A DNA stretch of 28,579 bases, taken from JAOABP01 sp964590395 (GTDB lineage Bacteria; Hydrothermota; Tepidihabitantia; Tepidihabitantales; Tepidihabitantaceae). The stretch is taken from assembly GCA_964590395.1 (NCBI GenBank), contig CAZPVT010000001.1, positions 1 through 28,579 on the forward strand, written 5' to 3'. The translations under genes were made by a program, and so were the position numbers. The notes beneath the pieces were generated by a model, which was given only the letters and a program-made list of their open reading frames with translations, ran no database searches and was not told the DNA's origin. Shown piece by piece: positions 6,356-15,088 of this stretch; position 1 is the first letter of the stretch, and each line of letters opens with the position of its first letter.

Positions 6356-9190
6356 GTGTCTAATTTATTAGAGACAATGCACCGAAAACGACTTTTTATA
6401 TTGGGCGTGGGTATCGGATTAATAACACTGTTTAATCCCATTTTTGCCCAGTTTTCCTATTTTGGTAAAAACAAAGTCCAAACCCGCGACTATCGGTTTC
6501 TTAGTTATGAAACCGAGCACTTTAAAATAATATTCTATACTGGTGGCGAGGGAATTGCCGAATTTGCCGCACACACAGCTGAAGATTTCTATGCTAAATT
6601 GCGGAACGATTTGAATATGGAACTACCGGAGAAAATTCCGCTTATCCTCTATCTCTCGCCAGGTCAGTTCTCCGAAACGAATGTAATCACTGATTTGATT
6701 GAAGAAGGGGTGGGCGGATTCTCGGAATTAATCAAAAACCGGATTGTAGTACCGTTCACCGGTTCTTATCAAGAACTTTACCATGTAATTGGGCATGAGT
6801 TATCTCATATCTTTCAATTCCAAATGTTCTACCGCTCCCGCCTGTCAGCACTCTTAGGAGCGATCGGCGAATTCCAGGTGCCGCTCTGGATAATGGAAGG
6901 ATTTGCCGAGTTCCAAAGCGGCTGGGTACAGGTGAATTCAGAAATTTTTATGCGCGATCTGGTAATTCATAACCGTCTACTTCCACTCCGGGAATTAAAT
7001 GATAATTATGGCTATTTAGCATATCGTCAGGGAGAATCATTTTTCAATTATGTAGCAGAACGTTATGGCAAGCAGAAAGTTTATGAATTCTTGAACACCC
7101 TGCGGGCAAAAAGAAATCTCGGGGCGACCTTTGAAGCAGTTTTTGGTATGTCTCAAGAAAAATTTGGCTCTGAATGGGAACAGTATCTGCGAATCAAGTA
7201 CCTGCCCCAGATAGTAAAATTGACGAATTACGAACAGTTAGCCAATAAACTTACCGATCACACCAAAGATGGTTCAGTATACAACACCGCACCGGCGATC
7301 TCCCCCAGCGGAACAAAAATCGCAATGATCTCGGACCGGGCGGAATACGTAGACTGCTATCTAATTTCGGCAATAGATGGTCGGGTGATAAGAAGGCTTA
7401 TCAGAGGCGGTCGGTCTGGAGGATTCGAAAAACTGCATCTTCTAAGACCCGGAGTTGCCTGGTCTCCTGACGAGAGACTACTGGCGATAGTTGCCACTTC
7501 AGCCGGTAGAGATAATATCACGTTGATCGATGTCAATCGGGCAAAAGTAGTTCGCCGGATAACTGCCAATCTGGATGGAATTTACTCGCCAAAGTTCTCT
7601 CCGGACGGCTCTCAAATGGCATTTGTCGGATTAAAGAACGGATTCAGTGACATATACCTTATCAGCATGGCAGGTGGTGAGCCGGTTCGGCTAACCTATG
7701 ATATGTATGATGACCGGGATCCAGCATTTTCCCCTTCCGGTGACTCGGTTATCTTTGTGTCTGACCGTCCTGCCCCTGGGGAAAACTGGGCACCCGGACA
7801 GTATGCTATCTGGCTACGGAATGAAAATGGGCATCTACACCGGCTCAGTCAGCGTGCTCCCTATTTTAGTACACCAGTTTTTACCCATTCCGGCGAATAT
7901 ATCTTCTGGGTAGCAACTGATTCGGCGTCACAGAATATCTACGGGTACTCAATTAGACAACAAAAAATTGTGCGTCGAACCGATTTTCTGGGCGCAGTAT
8001 CCCACCTATCGCTGTCAAAAGACGACCGTAAGCTCAGTTTTGCCTATTTCAACGACGGTGGCTGGGATGTCAGCATTATCTATGAACCGCTGGAGAAGAT
8101 CCCGGTTGATTCTTCTCTCCTACCTGCGCCAATGGATACGAAACGATTTGTCAAAGAGGGGCTGGATTTTGAACGGGTTACTCCGGTAGGCTTCAATTTA
8201 TCTCCGGACTACGTCGCCGGTGCCGCCTCCTACTCAAGTGGCCAGGGCTTTGCCGGCACCATCTACCTCGGGTTAAGCGATATTATGGGCAACCACCGGT
8301 TTGAACTGTATACCGACCTTTATGGGAATATTCTTAACTCCAATGCTTTTCTTACCTACTGGTTTCTGCCTTATCGAATAGATTACGGATTTGCGGTTTA
8401 CCAGTGGTTTGACATCCCTTATTACCGCCCCGGCACCCTTATAATCCAAACCTTTGACCGTGGTTTACAGACGACCGCCAGTTACCCTTTTAACCGCTTC
8501 TCGAGAGTAGAAATAACCCTGAACGGTATCTACCGCGTAATAGAGGAGTACCGATGGAAAGAAGGCTGGTACTTTGCCGGCTCTACCACCGAACGCATCA
8601 TTTACCCCGCTTTTGCGTATGTATATGACAACACCTTCTGGCGCGAGTGGTTCAGTCCAGCCCGCGGCACACGGCTGCGCCTTGAAACCGGCACCTCGCT
8701 TTTCTCCACGCGCCAATTCGAGAACTTCCTCTACGATCTTCGTAATTACCAGGCTCTCGGTAAAAGATTTGTATTTGCCACCAGACTGGCCGGCGCAATC
8801 AACTGGGGCGAAGTCACCGGCTACTATCTCGGCGGTGAGCATATTCGTGGCTACAAGTGGAGCGAATTTTCAGATCAGACCGGACCGGCGCTCAGTCTAT
8901 TGAACCTTGAGTTACGTTATCCATTCATCGACCGCCTGAAACTTGCCTTTCCGCTGCCGATTGAAATAAAGGGAATCCGTGGGGTCCTTTTCCTCGACGG
9001 CGGACTTGTATTTCGAGACAGTATGCAATTATGGGATAGCAAAGAACTCAAGGATTTGAAACTGGGTGCGGGTGCCGGCTTACGTATCCCCTTTACCTTC
9101 TTCAATATCAAACTTGATTTTGCCTACCCACTGTCCCAGACAGCCGAAAAAAACTGGAAGTTTATCTTCCATCTCGGCTATGACTTTTAA
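6356..9190 (+). CDS. Outer-membrane protein: M-type metallopeptidase, PD40 beta-propeller and Omp85-like barrel
   Basis: A 944-aa exported protein with an unusual domain order. A signal peptide (about residues 8-31) precedes a zinc-peptidase domain resembling peptidase MA proteins. It has HELSH (His147, Glu148, His151) and a likely third ligand Glu181 in WIMEGFAEF. About residues 300-585 hold TolB-like PD40 propeller repeats (AISPSGTKIAM, AWSPDERLLAI, KFSPDGSQMAF, AFSPSGDSVIF). From about 630 the protein turns into beta-strands typical of the Omp85/BamA surface-antigen barrel. Arg831 lies in HIRGY, matching the conserved VRGF/Y motif, and the chain ends in an aromatic residue (GYDF). No POTRA domains are visible. 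The GTG at 6356 is three bases after the preceding stop; an in-frame ATG at 6377 fits the signal peptide equally well. The role is unknown: perhaps surface-protein assembly or proteolysis. Confidence 0.85.
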   Translation: MSNLLETMHRKRLFILGVGIGLITLFNPIFAQFSYFGKNKVQTRDYRFLSYETEHFKIIFYTGGEGIAEFAAHTAEDFYAKLRNDLNMELPEKIPLILYLSPGQFSETNVITDLIEEGVGGFSELIKNRIVVPFTGSYQELYHVIGHELSHIFQFQMFYRSRLSALLGAIGEFQVPLWIMEGFAEFQSGWVQVNSEIFMRDLVIHNRLLPLRELNDNYGYLAYRQGESFFNYVAERYGKQKVYEFLNTLRAKRNLGATFEAVFGMSQEKFGSEWEQYLRIKYLPQIVKLTNYEQLANKLTDHTKDGSVYNTAPAISPSGTKIAMISDRAEYVDCYLISAIDGRVIRRLIRGGRSGGFEKLHLLRPGVAWSPDERLLAIVATSAGRDNITLIDVNRAKVVRRITANLDGIYSPKFSPDGSQMAFVGLKNGFSDIYLISMAGGEPVRLTYDMYDDRDPAFSPSGDSVIFVSDRPAPGENWAPGQYAIWLRNENGHLHRLSQRAPYFSTPVFTHSGEYIFWVATDSASQNIYGYSIRQQKIVRRTDFLGAVSHLSLSKDDRKLSFAYFNDGGWDVSIIYEPLEKIPVDSSLLPAPMDTKRFVKEGLDFERVTPVGFNLSPDYVAGAASYSSGQGFAGTIYLGLSDIMGNHRFELYTDLYGNILNSNAFLTYWFLPYRIDYGFAVYQWFDIPYYRPGTLIIQTFDRGLQTTASYPFNRFSRVEITLNGIYRVIEEYRWKEGWYFAGSTTERIIYPAFAYVYDNTFWREWFSPARGTRLRLETGTSLFSTRQFENFLYDLRNYQALGKRFVFATRLAGAINWGEVTGYYLGGEHIRGYKWSEFSDQTGPALSLLNLELRYPFIDRLKLAFPLPIEIKGIRGVLFLDGGLVFRDSMQLWDSKELKDLKLGAGAGLRIPFTFFNIKLDFAYPLSQTAEKNWKFIFHLGYDF

Positions 9191-9205
9191 ATAAGCAAAA
9201 TCGGA

Positions 9206-10432
9206 ATGAAGCTCGCCCCCGCTCACCTTGCCTTTTTCATATTTATAATTACCTACCCCTCCTGCATCCGCCTGACATCACCTTCAATCTATACCGAACA
9301 GAGCCCGGAACGTGCCTGGCAAAGATTAGCAGAATTAAAATCCTTCCACTTCACCCTCCAATACCATACCTCAACCCCGGCAAAAATAACCGCCCAGTTC
9401 TCCGGTCGCTGGGAAAACCCTGACCGAGAACAGTGGGACGGTTTACAACAACAAGACCGCCGAACACAACGCATCGCTTTCCGTGCCAAAGGAGACCGCC
9501 AGTTTCTTCTTACTGACTCCGGATGGCAAATCCAACCCAGGGGATTGGAAACCCGCATCCTAAAGCAAATAGAACAGATATTAACCGATACCAAACTAAC
9601 CTACCTGAACGAAAACAATCGCTTCTACCGCTACCAATTTACCCCTAAATTCCTCATCATTGACCCACTAAAAACCCAAAACCTAACCGGGATACTGGAA
9701 ATTGAAAAACAGACCGGCTTACTCCGAACCATCCACTGTAGCAACGAGCAAAAAAAGACCGAATGGACACTCAAAATCCACCACTTCAACCAAAAAGGCA
9801 AAATTGGCATCCCCTTCGTCCCTGCGATGACCTTGGAACTCCATCCTAAAGACCGCCCCCAAAAAATCTGGGAATACCCCAAAATTACTGCCATTCTCCG
9901 CCGCAGATTAGACCAATTAGGCATCGCCTCCCGCATAAAATGGCAGGCAAACACCTTAAAACTCAGCATCGACCACTCCCTAACGCGCACCTCAACAGAA
10001 CTCCTAACCGCAAAAGGCGAAGTCGAACTATGGGCTGGTGAATGGACAGATCCCAACCAGCAGTCAACGGAAACGGCACAGGTCTTACAATTGGGTGTTG
10101 ATGCAGTAAGAATGGTAGCACTGAAGAAATGTCTTGGTAGTAACCAGAGCTTGAAAGCGGTAGTAGTGAAGGACAATCAGTTGCCCGCAAAACTGGCGGT
10201 AATCTTTTCTACAGCACAACCGATTAACTCAGGCGAACTATTCATCTTAACCGTTGACGGCAGGGCGATCGCGGCATCCAATCTCCGGGAATTGCCTACT
10301 GATTCGATGAGTGAAAAAAATTCTGTTCTCTTCACCGATATCGAAAATGACCAACTAACACATACCCTGACGGTATTAATCAACAACCCGCCACTACCAA
10401 CCGATTTCCTATGCTACATTAAAAACAACTGA
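9206..10432 (+). CDS. Predicted lipoprotein with LolA/LppX-like and SecD-periplasmic-like domains
   Basis: A 408-aa protein with a type II signal peptide, ending in YPSC with lipidated Cys20. About residues 30-215 look like the LolA/LppX half-barrel of lipoprotein carriers (FSGRWENPD, GLLRTIHCSN segments). From residue 226 the sequence resembles the periplasmic P1 region of the translocase subunit SecD. ILRRRLDQLGIA (230-241) parallels ILRNRVNQLGVA in SecD, ELLTAKGEVEL follows, then FILTVDGRAIAA (Asp351), and a final segment like the end of SecD P1. None of the SecD membrane helices is present, so this is not SecD. It starts 15 bases after the barrel protein gene and is probably in its operon. 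The domain reading is by eye; the exact function is unknown. Confidence 0.7.
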   Translation: MKLAPAHLAFFIFIITYPSCIRLTSPSIYTEQSPERAWQRLAELKSFHFTLQYHTSTPAKITAQFSGRWENPDREQWDGLQQQDRRTQRIAFRAKGDRQFLLTDSGWQIQPRGLETRILKQIEQILTDTKLTYLNENNRFYRYQFTPKFLIIDPLKTQNLTGILEIEKQTGLLRTIHCSNEQKKTEWTLKIHHFNQKGKIGIPFVPAMTLELHPKDRPQKIWEYPKITAILRRRLDQLGIASRIKWQANTLKLSIDHSLTRTSTELLTAKGEVELWAGEWTDPNQQSTETAQVLQLGVDAVRMVALKKCLGSNQSLKAVVVKDNQLPAKLAVIFSTAQPINSGELFILTVDGRAIAASNLRELPTDSMSEKNSVLFTDIENDQLTHTLTVLINNPPLPTDFLCYIKNN

Positions 10433-10444
10433 TAACAGTGCACC

Positions 10445-10472
10445 TTGACTTATCTGATGCTCCTCATAAACT
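10445..10472 (+). promoter_or_regulatory. Predicted promoter of the C25 protein gene
   Basis: TTGACT at 10445-10450 and TAAACT at 10467-10472 are separated by 16 bp, the spacing seen at other promoters in this window. Transcription would begin near 10479, only a few bases before the GTG at 10482. This would give a near-leaderless mRNA and is the main argument for the long N terminus. Confidence 0.45.
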
Positions 10473-10481
10473 GAATTAGCG

Positions 10482-13400
10482 GTGCTGTACAGGACAATTT
10501 CCCCGACCCTGTCGTCATTGCGTTCTACCGCAGGCAGGTGGCAATCCCTCCCCTACAGTCATTGCGTTCTACCGCAGGCAGGTGGCAATCCCTTTGCGTT
10601 TTCCTTCTCGTCATTGCGAGCGTTCTGCCATCCACGCCTGTGTCATTACGTTCTGCCCTTTCTTCTTACTATTACTCTCCTCTCAGCTGAGATCACCATC
10701 GTCCGTGCGGACGAGCGGGGAATAAAACTCTCCTATGAACCGGGCGAAATTCAGTTTCAGCGCGAAGGAACAAAACCTAAAATCAGTTTTGACGATGCAG
10801 ACCCGATTGCCAATTTTGGCGAGTTTGACCTACCAGCGAAAATCGTCCGGGTTGGAATTCCCCAAACCGGTGGTATCAACATCAAATTTCAAGTCGAGCG
10901 CGGTGGCATCATTGATGATATTGAACCCACAACCGTCAGTTTCATCCCATTTACTCCACCACAAGATACCCTCCCCCTCGACCACGGCAAAAAAACCCAA
11001 AAAATCTTCCCATTAGCACCAGTAGAACTGGGAGAAATTCAACTCCTCCGTTCAGTTCGATTCGTGACCGTTCGATTTAACCCGGCGCAATATGACGCCG
11101 CGAAAAAACAGTTAACCTGGTTTCGCCGGATTGAAGTTGAAATCTCGTTTGCGGTGCCGGCAACGATTAACCCGGTTCCTGATCAGTTAGACGAGATCGT
11201 TGCCGAATTGCTGCTCAACGGCAGTCAGGCACGCGATTGGAAAATCAGTCCTACCGATTCCCCAAAAAATCCTTTTCAAGGCGCGCCATTCTGGCTAAAG
11301 ATAACTGTTGACACCAGCGGTATCTACCGAATAACCGGCAGGGAACTTGCCCAAGCCGGCGTTCCGCTTAATGGACTTAACTCTCGAGCATTGGCTTTGT
11401 GGACAATTGGCGAACATAAACCAAATGTTTCCTATCCAGATACCTTACTACCAGTCGCAATTTTAATTCGAGGAGATGCTGACGGCACCTTTGACTTGAA
11501 TGACACGATAATCTTTTACGCACTCGGCGCTGATCACTGGGTAGACCGCTGCTCCCTTTATCTCCGAAATCTTTTTACCGCGGAGAATGTTTATTGGCTG
11601 ACCTGGACTCAAAATGCGGGACAAAGGATTAAACAAGGATTTGGGCCGGACACCACCGGCACCAAAATCCTTCACACTGGATTGGACGTCTTACACCAAG
11701 AGACGGACTTAGACTGTCCCGCACGTGCCGGTCTTTTGTGGATCTGGAGAACTTTGTATAAAACTGCCAGCCAAGCCGAAGCAACCTTCTCCTTTAACCT
11801 CGACTTAAAATATCCCATAACAGTAACCAGAGTATCTGGCAGGTTGTATAGCGAAACACCCCAAAATGAACTTACGGTTTTCTTCAATAATCGGCCGATC
11901 CGAAGTTTTGTCTTCGGTGTCTCTCATTACCCGGAATCTCTAAACTTTGTAATTGATACCCTATTGCCGACGAACTTTCAAGGCAACCAATTACAATTGA
12001 AATTAAAGGGCAGTGGCGAGAAAAAAGTCCATCTTGATTATGTGGAACTACACTACCGCCGCCGACTCTCATTGGCCACCGGACAACTACATTTTTGGGT
12101 TGACGATACGGGCAAATGCCAATTCGTCGTAATTGACGCTCCTACGGTTCCCATTGTACTTGACATCTCCAACCCATATCGTCCTAAAGCCTGTGTGGAC
12201 TTCGAGTGCTTGGGCGAAAGCATCCGATTCTGTTATCGGATACCAGAAAGGACGGTTTTCGCAATCGCCACCTCCCAGCAGCTATTCAAGCCCAAAAAGA
12301 TAGAACTGAAAACTGCTGGGAAACTCTGGGCGGATAACCGGCGGATTGACTACTATATCATCACTCCCCGCGAGTTCCTTGCACCCGCTCAGGAACTGGC
12401 TCGATATCGAAACAACCGCATCGCCCGAATACCCAACGCCCAGGCTCAAGCGGTAGCACTGGAAGACCTCTATGACGATTTCTGCTTCGGATTAAAGGAA
12501 CCCTGGGCGATAAAACACTTCTTACAGGTCAAACGCCCAGCCTATGCTCTACTGGTGGGCGACGCTACCTATGATTATCGGAATAATCTGAAATATAACC
12601 AATCCCCGGGTGTTCCCGCTTATGAAGTTGGTTGGGGATTCAACCCGGAATCCGGTGAACGCAGAACCTTTGCCCTTGATGCCTGGTATGCGGACCTGGA
12701 AGGACAGGGCTCATCTCCAGATTTAATCCTCGGCAGGATCACTGCCCGCACCCCTTATGAGTTCAAACAATTTGTCCAGAAGGTAATCAACTACGAAACT
12801 GCTACCACCGGCTACTGGCTGCGCCGGTATCTACTGATGGCTGATGACGAGTACCTACGTTACCCTGACCGACCCGACGAATTGCGCTTTCGTCATATCG
12901 AGCAGTGCGAAGGAATGGCATCTTTAGCGGGCACCATGCTTGACCCGGTGAAACTCTATCTGACCGAATTTCCATTCCTAAGTGCCAAAAGCAAACCAGC
13001 CGCGAAAAGTGAGTTAATAAGACAACTAAATCTCGGGGCGCTGCTGTGGACCTTTTTCGGCCATGGTGCCGCCCACTCCTTGACCCACGAAGAGGTCCTG
13101 ACCATTTCCGATGTTCCTGATATCCAAAACGGCAACCGGCTCCCCTTTTCCTTTATGGGTAGTTGTTCGGTAGGCAGGTTTGACGATACCCGTCAGGAAT
13201 GTATTGCCGAGGAACTGGTGCGTTCGTCCAGTGGTGCAATTGCCTGTGTCGCCGCGACAACTGCAACACCCTCTGGCAATAACTTAGTTTTTGCCCGTAA
13301 TCTCCTTACGCCACTTTTATTCCCGGCGGAAAGTTCACTAACCATTGGCAGTTGCTTCTTCCAGGCTTGGCCCACCGATCGAACCTACCATTTCTTCGGC

Positions 13401-14480
13401 GACCCGGCAACCGTTTTGCAACTCCCCAAGCCATTCAATCTGGTGAGAACCGTGAGACCTGAAACCCTGGCGCCCGGTACGCGCTTTTCGGTCCGGACAA
13501 TCATCGCGGGCGGTGCAGGCATTGCTGAGTGGCAACTGTTTGGCCCCCTCTGGCAACGGCTTTACAGCTCACCGGTCGGTGCCTCAACATCCTATATCCT
13601 GCCCGGTCCTGCTGTAGCACGCGGCAATTTCCGCATCAAAGACGGCCGATTTTACTGTGCCGGCATTTTTCCATTGGGTCTCGGAATGGATACCATATTC
13701 ACCGGCAACGGCTATTATGCACCATTATCATCCACACTCAAATTCAGCGCCACAGTCCGCAACGATTCGGGCCTACTTGGACTATCGCAGGATAGAATCC
13801 AATTTGACACCTCGGCAGTATCCGCCAATGACACAACCGGCCCAGCGGTCAGTTTTCAATTCGCTGGCTATCAACTGAGTAATAATGCTGTCGTCCCTAA
13901 TAAATTACAATTAACAGTCATCATTGATGACCAATCCGGCATAATGATCGCCCCGGTTTTAGATGCCCAGCCGGTGATATTCGTTAACGACTATCGGACG
14001 AAAAGGGCGATCGGCGATTTACTTGTCTTTGACGACAGCTCCTTTTCCCGTGCCCGATGCTTGATTCCGCTCACGCTCAATGGTCCGCTTGACTCAATTT
14101 TTGTCTCGGTAGCTGACAACTTTCTGAATAAGACCCTAGCTAAAATTGTCCTCAGACCCGTAGTCAGTACCGTCTTACAAGTGGAATCGGTGCTTGTCTA
14201 TCCCAACCCGGTTACCTCTCAAGCCTACTTCTGTTTTATCCTCACTCAACCAGCAATGGTCAACATCAGGATTTTCACTATTAGTGGCAAACTGGTGCGT
14301 GATTTAGGTAAAATCAACTGCCACTCCGGATACAACCAGATTCCTTGGGAAGGAAGGGACCAAAACGGCACATCCTTGCCCAACGGCATCTACCTCTTTA
14401 CGCTGACCGCTGAAAATCACAAGCCACCCACTGACTTTCAACGGATTACCATCCGCGACAAATTGATGATTGTCCGATGA
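10482..14480 (+). CDS. PorU/gingipain-like C25 cysteine peptidase with type IX-like C-terminal domain
   Basis: A large exported protein, 1332 aa from the GTG at 10482. After a hydrophobic segment (VLPFLLTITLLSA) come an N-terminal domain, a PorU-like region (FWLKITVDTSGIYRITGREL, ILIRGDADGTFDLND) and a C25 peptidase domain at about 620-975. The catalytic His is in FFGHGA (His861) and the Cys in GSCSVGRFD (Cys895), followed by the GDPA segment seen in gingipains. The last ~95 residues (YPNPV ... PNGIYLF) resemble FlgD-Ig or type IX sorting domains. Start choice is uncertain: the first ~45 codons run through short DNA repeats, and TTG at 10614 would give a normal-length signal peptide. It could be a surface protease or a PorU-type sortase. 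Confidence 0.82.
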   Translation: MLYRTISPTLSSLRSTAGRWQSLPYSHCVLPQAGGNPFAFSFSSLRAFCHPRLCHYVLPFLLTITLLSAEITIVRADERGIKLSYEPGEIQFQREGTKPKISFDDADPIANFGEFDLPAKIVRVGIPQTGGINIKFQVERGGIIDDIEPTTVSFIPFTPPQDTLPLDHGKKTQKIFPLAPVELGEIQLLRSVRFVTVRFNPAQYDAAKKQLTWFRRIEVEISFAVPATINPVPDQLDEIVAELLLNGSQARDWKISPTDSPKNPFQGAPFWLKITVDTSGIYRITGRELAQAGVPLNGLNSRALALWTIGEHKPNVSYPDTLLPVAILIRGDADGTFDLNDTIIFYALGADHWVDRCSLYLRNLFTAENVYWLTWTQNAGQRIKQGFGPDTTGTKILHTGLDVLHQETDLDCPARAGLLWIWRTLYKTASQAEATFSFNLDLKYPITVTRVSGRLYSETPQNELTVFFNNRPIRSFVFGVSHYPESLNFVIDTLLPTNFQGNQLQLKLKGSGEKKVHLDYVELHYRRRLSLATGQLHFWVDDTGKCQFVVIDAPTVPIVLDISNPYRPKACVDFECLGESIRFCYRIPERTVFAIATSQQLFKPKKIELKTAGKLWADNRRIDYYIITPREFLAPAQELARYRNNRIARIPNAQAQAVALEDLYDDFCFGLKEPWAIKHFLQVKRPAYALLVGDATYDYRNNLKYNQSPGVPAYEVGWGFNPESGERRTFALDAWYADLEGQGSSPDLILGRITARTPYEFKQFVQKVINYETATTGYWLRRYLLMADDEYLRYPDRPDELRFRHIEQCEGMASLAGTMLDPVKLYLTEFPFLSAKSKPAAKSELIRQLNLGALLWTFFGHGAAHSLTHEEVLTISDVPDIQNGNRLPFSFMGSCSVGRFDDTRQECIAEELVRSSSGAIACVAATTATPSGNNLVFARNLLTPLLFPAESSLTIGSCFFQAWPTDRTYHFFGDPATVLQLPKPFNLVRTVRPETLAPGTRFSVRTIIAGGAGIAEWQLFGPLWQRLYSSPVGASTSYILPGPAVARGNFRIKDGRFYCAGIFPLGLGMDTIFTGNGYYAPLSSTLKFSATVRNDSGLLGLSQDRIQFDTSAVSANDTTGPAVSFQFAGYQLSNNAVVPNKLQLTVIIDDQSGIMIAPVLDAQPVIFVNDYRTKRAIGDLLVFDDSSFSRARCLIPLTLNGPLDSIFVSVADNFLNKTLAKIVLRPVVSTVLQVESVLVYPNPVTSQAYFCFILTQPAMVNIRIFTISGKLVRDLGKINCHSGYNQIPWEGRDQNGTSLPNGIYLFTLTAENHKPPTDFQRITIRDKLMIVR
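10514..10657 (+). repeat. Cluster of short dispersed-type repeats (GTCATTGCG family)
   Basis: Two identical 36-nt copies lie at 10514-10549 and 10558-10593, 44 nt apart. Two shorter, degenerate copies begin at 10610 (GTCATTGCG) and 10642 (GTCATTACGTTCTGCC). Each full copy begins with ATTGC and ends with GCAAT, so it can fold back on itself. The two full copies are read in different frames, so the repetition is at DNA level and not a protein repeat. The pattern resembles the REP-like GTCATTGCGAG...GCAATC elements scattered in many bacterial genomes. It overlaps the 5' end of the C25 reading frame. Confidence 0.8.
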
Positions 14481-15054
14481 ATTACCCATTAAAAGTTAAA
14501 GCCGATTCAACCTCGGATAAACCAATCACACGGACGACATTAAGGTCGATATCTTTCGCCCCTATAATCCCGGGGATCACAGCAACTAAAACCTGGCTCA
14601 TTACCTAATAACTAACCGCAACCAACAACCCCATCAAAACCCAGTCCGGTATCAATAAGCCAAGCCAAATCTTGGCCCAAACCAACACCCATAACAAAAC
14701 CTTCATCCTATCCCCCAAAGACATCAAAATCGCTATGACGATCACCGTCCTACTCCTAACCACCACTATTACCAAACCGAACAGGATAATCACTACCGTC
14801 TCCTATACTGCGGGGGGGATAACAAAAATCGGCGATTATCCTCATAAAACACTGTTTTTCCAAAGATAACCTATTGGTATCACAAAAAGCCATTTGGTAA
14901 CAACCCAATTCCTAAATATTGTCTCCTTTATTTTATTTCCCCCGGGACCGAAACCCGGCTTTAGCATTTCCTGAAAACGTAAATCCCGGTTCACCATTAC
15001 CCCTGATAATTAATAAGGTAACAAACGCCTTTTAGGACACCGCTTTGATTTTAC
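14481..15054. other. Region without a confident gene; C-rich, G-poor segment after the C25 gene
   Basis: No recognisable protein is encoded on either strand. The plus strand from about 14600 to 14760 is rich in C and A with few G and no strong hairpin. This is the composition expected of a Rho-loading site, so Rho-dependent termination of the C25 transcript is possible. On the minus strand several short frames are open in tandem (14842-14997, 14605-14793, 14482-14601). One has AGGAG before a GTG, but none was recognised. A plus-strand ATG at 14477 overlaps the C25 stop by 4 nt and opens 43 codons ending at 14608, also unrecognised. Confidence 0.45.
14605..14793 (-). CDS. Possible small hydrophobic protein (doubtful)
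   Basis: A 62-aa minus-strand frame starting with GTG and preceded by AGGAG at a spacing of six bases. The product is strongly hydrophobic, with one segment at residues 1-12, another at 17-26 and a longer one at about 32-62. Its composition could also arise by chance, because the opposite strand is C- and A-rich with few G, so the minus strand reads mostly as Val, Leu, Ile and Trp codons. No family was recognised and no clear promoter was seen. It is listed because the ribosome-binding site is good and it is followed three bases later by another short frame. Confidence 0.15.
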   Translation of the reverse strand: MIILFGLVIVVVRSRTVIVIAILMSLGDRMKVLLWVLVWAKIWLGLLIPDWVLMGLLVAVSY

Positions 15055-15082
15055 TTGACTGGAAATAAATTCAATGTATACT
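15055..15082 (+). promoter_or_regulatory. Promoter for the RRM protein gene
   Basis: TTGACT at 15055-15060, a 16-bp spacer and TATACT at 15077-15082 form one of the best promoters in the window. The predicted start near 15089 lies about 175 nt before the start codon, so this is the only promoter here followed by a long leader. Confidence 0.65.
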
Positions 15083-15088
15083 TTATTA

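Noticed and set aside
8465..8903. Overlapping frames of 109-125 codons on both strands inside the barrel gene
   Set aside because: They lie wholly within the 944-aa outer-membrane protein, whose barrel pattern is continuous through this part.
10514..10593. Two identical 36-nt repeats suggesting a CRISPR array
   Set aside because: The spacing between copies is only 8 nt, there are just two full copies, they lie within a reading frame, and no cas gene is present. The ATTGC/GCAAT ends fit a REP-like element.
14672..14869. Plus-strand 65-codon frame after the C25 gene
   Set aside because: No ribosome-binding site, low-complexity Thr/Ile-rich product from a C/A-rich segment, and no recognisable family.
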